Notes under the pieces: model-generated
What the model saw: the letters and a program-made list of their open reading frames with translations, nothing else
Told to the model about the DNA's origin: nothing
Database searches by the model: none
Assembly: GCF_900086715.1 (NCBI RefSeq)
Contig: NZ_FLKH01000011.1
Span: 310,001 to 374,000 of the forward strand
Length of the DNA stretch: 64,000 nucleotides
Direction: 5' to 3'
DNA from: Gracilibacillus timonensis
GTDB taxonomy: Bacteria > Bacillota > Bacilli > Bacillales > Amphibacillaceae
Position numbers and translations under genes: made by a program
Shown here: positions 56,224 to 64,000 of the stretch, in pieces
Numbering within the stretch: position 1 is the first letter of the stretch
How the letters are laid out: each line of letters opens with the position of its first letter

Positions 56224-57993
56224 ATGACACAAACAGATCAGGTAAAGAAATTGTGGGGGAAATTGGATAAGGAGCAACATCAGGAAACGATAGCCTATTT
56301 AACAAAAGAAGCAGCGTACTTTCTTTCTCAGCAATCCAGTTTGACTTCTTTTCAAACTTTTCGCCAGTTTCAAAGAGACGGTGAACGCAGTACATACGAG
56401 AAGGCTTATTTTGAGCGCAGAAAAAGGTTAACAACATTTGGATTATTAAGCTCTATAGAGCCAGAAAATAAGCAGTATCTGCAGGCGTTAGAAAATGAGA
56501 TATGGCAAATTTGTCAGGAGTTTACGTGGTGTCTTCCTGCTCATATCGATCAACAGAAGGAGGAGCAAATCTATGTCTCGTATCAACAATCACAGACATT
56601 AGAATACACGATTGATTTGTTTGCAGCGGAAACCGCTTTTTCACTCGCAGAAATAATTTATTTACTAGAAGACCACTTGGACCCGTTTTTGATAGAGCAA
56701 ATAAAAATAGAGATTGATCGACGTGTACTAAGTAATTTTATCAATAATGGGCCATTCCATTGGGAGAGCGCCAGTCACAACTGGGCCTCTGTATGTGCTG
56801 GATCAGTGGGGGCGGCTGCTATTTATATGTTAGAAGACCAAGAGCAGCTGGCGAAGATAATAGATCGAGTTTTAGACAGTATGGAACACTATCTGAGTGG
56901 CTTTAAAGCAGATGGGGCGTGCACGGAGGGTTATACTTACTGGCAATATGGTTTTGGATATTTTGTTTATTTTATGGATTTGTTAGAACGAGTGACAGGT
57001 GAAAGGTATAAGCTATTTAATTCCAACAAGATACGCAAAATTGCGCAATTTCAGCAGCATATCTTTCTATCTGGAAACCATCTGATCAATTTCTCGGATG
57101 CGCCGTCATTTGCTCAGCCAATGCTTGGGTTCACCCACTATCTTCAGCAAAAATTCCCTGAGGTACATCTACCAGTTAAAGAAGTTGGTCAAAAAGAGAT
57201 TGTCGATCATTGTGGGAGATGGGCACCAGCTTTTCGTGAACTACAATGGTATGATGTAGGCAAACAAGGATCGAATTGGCGAGATGCTAATGTCTTATGG
57301 GATCCATCCGCGATTTTGATGACGCGATTCCAGTGTAATGAGGAAACCTATGCGTTTGCTGCGAAGGGAGGACATAACGATGAACCCCATAACCATAATG
57401 ATATCGGACACTTTCTATTATTCGGCGGAGAAGAAGTATTTTTGAAGGATTTAGGTGCGGGACAGTACAATCAGGCGTATTTCAGTGAGCAGCGCTATGA
57501 TTTCATCTGTAATAGCAGTTATGGTCATTCAGTCCCCGTCATTAATGGACAGACTCAATTTGCTGGGAAAGAATATCAGGCAACAGTTCAACAGGCAGAT
57601 CATTGTAGGAATCAAACGATATTTCAATTACATATGCATAAGGCTTACAACGATCCAACTTTATTACGTTTGAATAGAACGTTTATTTTTGATAGAGACC
57701 GACACCCTGCCTTAACGTTAACCGATCGATTTCGTTTCACTGATGAGCCATCCTCTCTGATAGAACATTTTATTTTGCTGGATATGCCTTATGTGATAGA
57801 AGATAGCCAAATTGTGTTAAAAGGGGCAAAACAATCTCTAAAGATTGTTTATGATTCGAATATGATACCGCAGATAAGGCGTAAGACCTTTACCAATCAT
57901 CAAGGAAAAGAAGAGGCTTTTCTACAGTTGCAGTTATCTCTAGAGGATCTTAAAACGGAAATAGCTGCAACGATTGTGTTCCAATTTTGTTAG
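56224..57993 (+). CDS. Heparinase II/III-family protein
   Basis: 589 residues with AAAGGAGC before ATG. An N-terminal alpha/alpha-toroid contains ESASHNWASVCAG and GFKADGACTEGYTYWQYG. The C-terminal beta-sandwich has the family motif AAKGGHNDEPHNHNDIGHF with its metal/catalytic histidines. There is no signal peptide, so it would act in the cytosol on imported uronic-acid-containing oligosaccharides. It stands alone, without a transporter beside it. Substrate uncertain. Confidence 0.85.
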   Translation: MTQTDQVKKLWGKLDKEQHQETIAYLTKEAAYFLSQQSSLTSFQTFRQFQRDGERSTYEKAYFERRKRLTTFGLLSSIEPENKQYLQALENEIWQICQEFTWCLPAHIDQQKEEQIYVSYQQSQTLEYTIDLFAAETAFSLAEIIYLLEDHLDPFLIEQIKIEIDRRVLSNFINNGPFHWESASHNWASVCAGSVGAAAIYMLEDQEQLAKIIDRVLDSMEHYLSGFKADGACTEGYTYWQYGFGYFVYFMDLLERVTGERYKLFNSNKIRKIAQFQQHIFLSGNHLINFSDAPSFAQPMLGFTHYLQQKFPEVHLPVKEVGQKEIVDHCGRWAPAFRELQWYDVGKQGSNWRDANVLWDPSAILMTRFQCNEETYAFAAKGGHNDEPHNHNDIGHFLLFGGEEVFLKDLGAGQYNQAYFSEQRYDFICNSSYGHSVPVINGQTQFAGKEYQATVQQADHCRNQTIFQLHMHKAYNDPTLLRLNRTFIFDRDRHPALTLTDRFRFTDEPSSLIEHFILLDMPYVIEDSQIVLKGAKQSLKIVYDSNMIPQIRRKTFTNHQGKEEAFLQLQLSLEDLKTEIAATIVFQFC

Positions 57994-58329
57994 TGCAAGA
58001 GTCCATTTAGAAATGATTCACACATAAAGAAACGGGTAAATACCTCTCTTCAAGAATCGCTGCAGCAATCCTGGTAAATGGATAAGATTTTACAGGTGGA
58101 GAAGGGCCTTTTATCTTTCCGATAGCATCGGCAAATACTTATTTGATCAGTTAGCGCAACTGACAGAAAGGGGTGAGTTAGTTACTTGCTCTTTTTTTTG
58201 TGCAAATTAGGTTTCACTATCAAAGCGATACATGCCGACCTTGCCATTAGTGGAGACAGTGAATCCCACTAATGGCCTAAGAATACAGAGTCTTTGGTTG
58301 AACATGGGGAATCAAGCGCTGTCTTCTTT
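57994..58329. other. 335-bp gap with a perfect hairpin and a possible gene relic
   Basis: GCCATTAGTGG pairs perfectly with CCACTAATGGC (58243-58276), without a T tract. Before it, a frame at about 58130-58210 (LSDSIGKYLFDQLAQLTERG) looks coding-like but has no start and is interrupted upstream, so it may be a relic. Confidence 0.4.
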
Positions 58330-58494
58330 TCAATCCATCTCCGGATAATAAGGCTGATAAACAGGTCTAGTATAGTATGGAGGTCTGATCATAATAGATG
58401 GCGTGCTCCATTTATCGTCCAAATAATGCATCTCCAGTTCCTGTCTGCTATTTTCTAATAAACGTACTACTTGCGGGTGAAATTCGATTTCCAA
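58330..58494 (-). CDS. 54-residue Pro/Tyr-rich small protein
   Basis: TTG 58494 lies seven bases after a perfect AGGAGG on the minus strand. The N-terminal part is helical (FHPQVVRLLENSRQELEMHY). The C-terminus is rich in Pro and Tyr (RPPYYTRPVYQPYYPE), a composition seen in spore-coat and other structural proteins. No family was recognised. It faces away from the SDR gene at 58599. Confidence 0.6.
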   Translation of the reverse strand: MEIEFHPQVVRLLENSRQELEMHYLDDKWSTPSIMIRPPYYTRPVYQPYYPEMD

Positions 58495-58598
58495 TTTAGT
58501 TCCTCCTTATAATTGCTGAAAATGGCTTTTGTAATAGGAAACAGCATCACATATGCACTTGCCTAATCATAATCTATGAAAAGGAAGGGGAAATCGTT

Positions 58599-59597
58599 AT
58601 GGAAAATCAAAATAATGATCATTATCGACAGGTATCGGCAGAAGTACTGCAACAAATTCGAGCCTATCAAAAATGGTTTGAAGATAATAAAATAGAAGAT
58701 CCTTATCCATATTATCCGATATACGGAAAAATCACGCGTTATCAAGAGGTACCGCTGACTCAGCCTGAGCAAAGACAACTGGTTCAACCAGGGCTGGAAA
58801 GCTTGATGGTGCCAAAGCCGATCATTGAGAATCCGCATTATCAGGGTAGTGGAAAATTAAACGGTAAAGTGGCGCTAATTACTGGTGGTGATAGTGGAAT
58901 GGGGGCAGCAGCGGCGATAGCTTTCGCCAAAGAGGGTGCCGACGTTGCGATTGCTTATTTAGATGAACACGAAGATGCCAATCGAACGAAAAGGCGAGTG
59001 GAGGAACTTGACCAGGAATGCCTACTGTTGCCAGGAGATCTCCGCGAAAAAAGTCAGTGCGAACATATCGTGACTGAAACGTTAGCCACATTTCAGAAAC
59101 TGGATATTTTGTGCAACCATGTTGGTATCCAATTTCAACAGGATGAACTGACAGACATTACCGATGAACAATTTGATCAAACTTTTAAATTGAATGTATA
59201 TTCTCACTTCTACACAACGAGAGCGGCACTGCCCCATTTAAAGGCAGGAAGCTCGATTATTGGAACCGCATCTGTGGTGGCATATGCCGGGGAACCATTA
59301 TTAATGGACTATTCAGCTACAAAGGCAGCAATCGTTGGATGGACCCGTTCTCTAGCCAAAAGTATCGCCAAACGTCAGATTCGAGTGAATGCTATCGCTC
59401 CAGGAAGAGTCTGGACACCACTTACTCCATCCAGCCTGTCTGCCGATCTCAATGCTTTGCATGGCGTGAATCTATTTCACAGGATGGCTCAGCCTTTTGA
59501 AGTAGCACCGACTTTTGTCTACTTGGCCTCTGATGATTCCAGGCATGTCACCGGGCAAGTGCTTCACGTAGATGGTGGGGAATCAACCAGTTCTTAA
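58599..59597 (+). CDS. Short-chain dehydrogenase/reductase (general stress type)
   Basis: 332 residues; GAAAAGGAAGGGG before ATG. The N-terminal 85 residues are an extension with a Pro/Tyr segment (DPYPYYPIY). The Rossmann motif is [16 protein letters not shown], the active site [10 protein letters not shown], and the C-terminal [12 protein letters not shown]. The usual NNAG is CNHVG here. It resembles the Bacillus stress SDRs (YdaD/YhxC), whose substrates are not well defined. Confidence 0.88.
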   Translation: MENQNNDHYRQVSAEVLQQIRAYQKWFEDNKIEDPYPYYPIYGKITRYQEVPLTQPEQRQLVQPGLESLMVPKPIIENPHYQGSGKLNGKVALITGGDSGMGAAAAIAFAKEGADVAIAYLDEHEDANRTKRRVEELDQECLLLPGDLREKSQCEHIVTETLATFQKLDILCNHVGIQFQQDELTDITDEQFDQTFKLNVYSHFYTTRAALPHLKAGSSIIGTASVVAYAGEPLLMDYSATKAAIVGWTRSLAKSIAKRQIRVNAIAPGRVWTPLTPSSLSADLNALHGVNLFHRMAQPFEVAPTFVYLASDDSRHVTGQVLHVDGGESTSS

Positions 59598-59619
59598 CCG
59601 TTTGCTCGACATATCATAT

Positions 59620-59650
59620 AAACCATCAGTTCCCATACTGGTGGTTTTAA
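59620..59650 (+). terminator. Terminator after the SDR gene
   Basis: AAACCATCAGT pairs with ACTGGTGGTTT (one G-U), with T at its end. Confidence 0.7.
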
Positions 59651-59866
59651 AATGGAATTGTACTCCAAACAGGAAGGTAGAACAGCGCTACATTTTTTGT
59701 GCTTCATTTGCTAACTGTCCTTTTTCTCGTTCTATAGAATCACTAATGGTAATCCGATTTCAAAAATGATAGTATAATAGGAGCATAATAACATCACCTA
59801 CCACATAAAGCTTGGCCATCATTAATAAACTAGAATGATCATCATTTTAATGAAAGGGGTTACATA

Positions 59867-60865
59867 TTGAAGAAATTATTATTCATTTATCTGGCGCTGA
59901 TTTCTTTGTTTGTGATCTATGTCTATCAATATCAAAACAGTGAGACGACAAACAGGGAGTGGGAAGAACATGAATTGCGCGGTTCTGTCGATGAGACCTA
60001 TGTCATGGTGACCTTTCAAACAGGAATTGACTATTGGAAACGGGCGTTAAAAGGTTTTGAAGATGCGGCAGAAGCTCTTAATGTGTCGGTCGAATATCGC
60101 GGGGCGACGCAATATGATGTTAATGAAGAGATTACGGCCTTAGAGCAAGTGATTGCTAAACATCCAGCCGGTATTGCGGTGTCAACAATGGATCCAGAAG
60201 CCTTAAATCCTGCCATAGATAAAGCAGTCGAAGCAGGGATTCCTGTGGTTATGTTTGATGCCGATGCCCCTGATAGCAAGGCATATGCCTTTATCGGAAC
60301 AGATAACTATGAGGCAGGAGCAACGGCAGCGCATAAAATGGCTGAGTTACTGGATGAGACAGGACAGGTAGGTATCATCACTCACCCCTATCAGCTGAAT
60401 CATCAGGAACGAACGGATGGGTTTCATGCCACGATGAAACAGGAGTATCCCAAGATGACAGTTGTGGATATCAAAGATGGTCGCGGAGATCAGATGATAT
60501 CTAAGGATGCTTCCTTGGAGTTAATCAGTGAGTATCCTGATTTAAAAGGTATTTTTGCTTCAGAAGCAAATGGTGGAGTGGGGGTTGGGATGGCTGCACT
60601 GGAACAAAATAAGGAGGATTCATTACACATCATTAGTTTTGATACAGATAAAGGTACGTTGGATATGATTGAAGAAGGGGTGATATCAGCTACGATGGCT
60701 CAAGGGACAAGAGAGATGGGGTACTGGTCTTTGCAGTTTCTTTTTCATTTGCAGCACAATCTAGTAAGCGATATCAATGGAGAGACAACACTGCCCCCCC
60801 ATGTGGATACAGGGATTAAAATTGTCACAGAAGAGAATGTAAAGGATTACTATTCGATTGAATAA
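59867..60865 (+). CDS. Membrane-anchored sugar-binding protein, probable sensor partner
   Basis: 332 residues from TTG 59867 with AAAGGGG upstream. The N-terminal hydrophobic segment (LLFIYLALISLFVIYVY) lacks a lipobox Cys and a clear cleavage site, so it is probably a membrane anchor. The rest is a ribose-type (Peripla_BP_4) binding fold with VTFQTGIDYWKR, AVSTMDPEALNPAI, VVMFDADAPDS and GTDNYEAG. No permease or ATPase follows; a LytS-like kinase begins 30 bases on. This matches the XylFII-LytS-YesN layout, where the binding protein passes a sugar signal to the kinase. Confidence 0.82.
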   Translation: MKKLLFIYLALISLFVIYVYQYQNSETTNREWEEHELRGSVDETYVMVTFQTGIDYWKRALKGFEDAAEALNVSVEYRGATQYDVNEEITALEQVIAKHPAGIAVSTMDPEALNPAIDKAVEAGIPVVMFDADAPDSKAYAFIGTDNYEAGATAAHKMAELLDETGQVGIITHPYQLNHQERTDGFHATMKQEYPKMTVVDIKDGRGDQMISKDASLELISEYPDLKGIFASEANGGVGVGMAALEQNKEDSLHIISFDTDKGTLDMIEEGVISATMAQGTREMGYWSLQFLFHLQHNLVSDINGETTLPPHVDTGIKIVTEENVKDYYSIE

Positions 60866-60895
60866 TACCCGTAAAAATAGAATGGATGGATTCCT

Positions 60896-62721
60896 TTGAA
60901 GAGATGGACGCAAATCAACAATTTACCGATACGTTATAAGTTAATTACGCATTTTTTGCTTATCAGTATGCTGCCGATTTTCTGTCTTGCCTTATTGATC
61001 AGCTGGACAGTGGAACGGGTCATGGAGGAACAAGTCAATGAAAATACGCTGCAGTTGATTGGAAAAGTAAATGAGTCTTTCGAATTTCATATTAATAATC
61101 TACAAAATTATACCTATATGATTGCCAGTAACGAAGATGTAGAAAGTTTTTTTGGTCAAACAGAGGCTCAGGAAACAAATGATATCTCGTACAATGTGCA
61201 AAGCTTTTTGCGGACGTTCACCACCGTTTCACCAGAAGTTGCCGGAATTATGGTTGTTAATAATGATGGTGCCTTTATTAGCAATGAATTATATGCCCCT
61301 GCCGTCATGGATTTAACGAAAACGACTTGGTATCAGGAAGCCGTTCAAAACAACGGTATATTAAAAGTGATCGGTCACCCAGAAGGACGGCGCCTTACGT
61401 CGATTGTTGATTATACCAATACCGATGTTGTGACAGTAGTAAAATCCAGTGTCGATCCTTTTACGGAAGAAACCCATGGTGTGGTGATGATGGATTTAAA
61501 ATTACGAACCATTGCCGAAGAGGTACAAAACGTGACACTAGGTAAAAGTGGTTATCTGATGGTCATGGATGATAATGGAGATGCTATATACCAGCCTAGT
61601 CAGCCGATTATCGAGGATATCCCGTTAGAATGGTTAGGTTCTGAACAGAGCGGCTCTTTTTCTCGAACGATCAATGGTGACAAAATGCAATTTATTTATC
61701 AACGCTCTCCCTTTGTAGCTTGGACAACCATCGCGGTTTTTCCTGCCAAAGAAACCGTGTTTGGTCTAAAGGAAATCCATTTTTATTTAGTGGTGTTCTT
61801 ATTTATTATGCTGTTTTTGGGATATCGGTTTCTTATTATCTCTCTTACTCTATTTCCAAGCCAATTGTTCAATTAGTATCGTTTATGAAAAAGACAGAAG
61901 CTGGTGATTTTCAAGTGCGTTATCAAGAAAAAAGAGACGATGAGATGGGTCTATTAGGCAAAAGTTTTAATAAAATGGTTATCAAGGTGAATCACCTAAT
62001 GCATTTAACGGAGCGGCAGGAAAGGCAGAAGCGTGAAGCGGAATTTCGTAGTTTGCAAGCCAACATTAATCCTCATTTCTTATATAACACCTTGGATACG
62101 ATTCAATGGATGGCAAGAAAACACCAAGCGAATGACGTAGCAGAATTGGTCGCTTCCCTGGCAAAATTATTTAGAATTGGTTTAAGTAAAGGGCATGATT
62201 TTATCTCATTATTGGAGGAATTGGATCATATTGATAGCTACTTAAAAATACAACAAACCAGGTATCGGGATAAATTAAATTACCAGATTGAGGTAGAGGA
62301 CTCGGTGAAAGGGGTGCCAGTATTAAAGTTTATTCTGCAGCCTATTATAGAAAATGCTATTTATCATGGAATTAAAGAACGGCGTGGCGTTGGCCATATC
62401 AAGATAGAGGCCAGACGAACAGGGGAGTCACTTATGATTCAGATTAGTGATGATGGGAAAGGAATGTCTGCAGCCTCATTACAAGAAATGAAAACAGCCC
62501 TAAAGGACGCGATAGCACGTACGGAAAATCCCGAAGAAACTCGCCATAAAAAAGGATACGGCATGTTAAACGTACAGGCAAGGATCCAACTGACGCACGG
62601 ACCGGAGTATGGCTTAACGATTGCCAGTGAAAGAAACGTTGGGACAAAGGTTACCATTTTATTACCTTGTGACCAAGAGGAGGAGAGAGATGGAGAATTG
62701 GAAAGCTTTGATAGCAGATGA
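60896..62721 (+). pseudogene. LytS/YesM-type sensor histidine kinase with a -1 frameshift
   Basis: Two overlapping frames make one kinase. The first (TTG 60896 to stop 61876) has a membrane helix (about 20-40), an extracellular Cache-like sensor and the start of a second helix (VVFLFIMLFLG). The second frame takes over at the T run 61814-61818 with GISVSYYLSYSISKPI, then HAMP, the His box INPHFLYNTLDTIQWM, N-box PIIENAIYHG and GKGMS. One T appears lost (six to five). As written, the kinase would lack its catalytic half, unless the change is a sequencing error or is bypassed. Confidence 0.85.
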
Positions 62722-63877
62722 TGAGTTTATTATTAGAGATGGCATTCGTTCTTTTGTAGATTGGCCAGCCTATCATATCGAGGTGGTCGCGGAAGCAGAA
62801 GATGGTGAAGAGGCACTAGAACAAGCAATCACGCATCAAGTAGATATGGCGCTAGTTGATCTGAATATGCCGATTATGGATGGCATCACCGCAATGAAGA
62901 AAATAAAACAGAAGTTACCAGATTGTTTGATGGTGGTTATTTCAGGTTATGACGAATTTCGATTTGCGCAGGAAGCTATTCGTTTGCAGGTGGAAGACTA
63001 CCTGTTAAAGCCAGTGGATCCAGATCAGTTAGCGGAGATTCTGCGTATCATTCAACAAAAGCTGGAGCAGCGACAAGCGTCTGAACAATATATACAACAG
63101 GCTTCCTCCCAAGTGGAGAAAAATCAGCAACAGCTCAAAAATCGATTTTTCCAAGATTGGCTGGCGCGTAATTTGTCTGAAAAGGAAATATTCAGTCAGC
63201 TACAATTCTTTCAGTTGCCACAAACGTTACCCCAATCTTTACTTGTAATGAAGTGGCTGGAGGGGGAAAAGAAACAATATTTCACACAGAATCAGCGGCA
63301 TAAGTATATGGAACAGAAGGTAATAGAATGGCTGGAGAATCGATTGCGAGGTTATCGCTTTGCTTCTTTTATAGAAAACGAATGGATGACCTTCTTTTTA
63401 TGGGATAAGCTGCCCCGGTCTGTTGTCACGCAATGGGAGCAGGAAATAGTGGAAGAATTGCAGCAACATCTTGCGGCTTCTATCATGGATATCCAGGACA
63501 CCAATATCACCACAGTATATCATGAAGCCAAACAGAAAGTGGACAAACAGGTACAGCTATTACCATTAGTTAAGGAGGCTTTATTATACATCCGGCATTA
63601 TTATCAAGATCCAGATCTCAGCTTGGAACGGGTAGCTGACTCTTTACATGTCTCTTCCGTCTACCTCAGTAAAATGATCAAACAGGAGTTAGGTGTTTCT
63701 TATGTACAAGTGTTGACGGATATGCGGCTGGCCGTTGCAAAGGATTTATTGAGGACGACCGACTATAATATCCGGGAAATTGCCGAACAAGTCGGTTATG
63801 ATTCACAGCATTACTTTAGCACTTCCTTTCGTAAAAAGAATGGGGTGACACCGGTGCAGTTTAAGCGGAAAGGGTAG
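62690..63877 (+). CDS. YesN-type response regulator with AraC DNA-binding domain
   Basis: 395 residues from ATG 62690 (GAGGAGGAGAG upstream), overlapping the kinase end by 32 bp. The receiver has LIADDEF, Asp57 in LVDLNMPI, ISGYDEF and LLKPVD. A coiled middle follows, then two AraC-type helix-turn-helix units at the C-terminus (LSLERVADSLHVSSVYLSKMI, and NIREIAEQVGYDSQHYFSTSFRKKNGVTP). It should activate sugar-uptake genes, probably just right of the window. Confidence 0.92.
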   Translation: MENWKALIADDEFIIRDGIRSFVDWPAYHIEVVAEAEDGEEALEQAITHQVDMALVDLNMPIMDGITAMKKIKQKLPDCLMVVISGYDEFRFAQEAIRLQVEDYLLKPVDPDQLAEILRIIQQKLEQRQASEQYIQQASSQVEKNQQQLKNRFFQDWLARNLSEKEIFSQLQFFQLPQTLPQSLLVMKWLEGEKKQYFTQNQRHKYMEQKVIEWLENRLRGYRFASFIENEWMTFFLWDKLPRSVVTQWEQEIVEELQQHLAASIMDIQDTNITTVYHEAKQKVDKQVQLLPLVKEALLYIRHYYQDPDLSLERVADSLHVSSVYLSKMIKQELGVSYVQVLTDMRLAVAKDLLRTTDYNIREIAEQVGYDSQHYFSTSFRKKNGVTPVQFKRKG

Positions 63878-64000
63878 GTGTATTTTTCTTATAGGTTTTT
63901 CAAACGAGAAAGCGCATTTCTTTAGAGATGAGATGATGAAAAGGTAATCTTAACATTTTAAATTACATGCGTATCTTTTTTATAAAAAATAGCTTGATCA

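Noticed and set aside
61790-61876. Programmed -1 frameshifting in the kinase gene
   Set aside because: The slip site would be G TTT TTG with only five T, there is no proper X-XXY-YYZ heptamer, and no obvious stimulatory hairpin or upstream ribosome-like site. A lost T or sequencing slip is simpler.

Overview
The window reads as chromosome of a low-GC, spore-forming Firmicute of the Bacillaceae. The reasons are AT-rich intergenic DNA, strong GGAGG ribosome sites with frequent GTG/TTG starts, a short gene matching small acid-soluble spore protein P (53644-53808, minus), an LPXTG-type wall protein, a beta-glucoside-type PTS, and Hsp33/MerR, LytS/YesN and TipA-like regulators. No rRNA, tRNA, CRISPR array or prophage was seen. 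The genus cannot be fixed from the sequence alone; a halotolerant or marine relative is possible but is only inference.

Region 1 (about 1-11.9 kb) is a cadmium/zinc resistance island. It holds a CcdA-like membrane protein cut by the window edge, an accessory lipoprotein signal peptidase that has lost a normal start codon, the repressor CadC, a ZIP metal transporter, a P1B ATPase CadA with two metal-binding domains, a lone dihydrolipoamide dehydrogenase, a second tiny ZIP relic, CadD, and a 97-residue orphan. CadC-type operators (CAAAT-N4-ATTTG) lie at the promoters of cadC, cadA and the orphan, so these look like one regulon. The ZIP gene is split by a 3.25-kb four-gene transposon (2394-5645) with a GGAATGA duplication and TGTAAA inverted ends.

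Region 2 (12-24.2 kb) carries a 1660-residue LPXTG-like surface protein and a MalT-like LuxR regulator. Both are bracketed by direct copies of the 3' end of a merR gene. Next come that MerR with a DUF2268 protease-like partner behind a 19-bp-spacer promoter, then a TetR regulator, a small membrane protein and a metallo-beta-lactamase-fold hydrolase.

Region 3 (24.6-32 kb) is a carbohydrate operon: L-rhamnonate dehydratase, PTS IIBCA, GH1 6-phospho-beta-glucosidase, a DapA-family aldolase and an IclR regulator, with two tandem palindromic operators at its promoter. Together the genes suggest use of a beta-glucosyl-rhamnose or beta-glucosyl-rhamnonate type disaccharide. About 1.3 kb of decayed DNA follows.

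Region 4 (33-56 kb) is mostly short independent units: a SEC-C protein, a dihydrouridine synthase, an esterase, a peptide-resistance-like two-component/ABC operon with matching four-box promoters, WYL regulator with DinB, DUF2207, DUF1963 and several methyltransferases, MerR with Hsp33, a sulfatase, small membrane proteins, sspP, and a LysR/methyltransferase divergent pair.

Region 5 (56-64 kb) holds a heparinase II/III-like protein, a small Pro/Tyr-rich ORF, a stress-type SDR, and a membrane-anchored sugar-binding protein with a LytS/YesN pair. The kinase of that pair is broken by a single-base frameshift.
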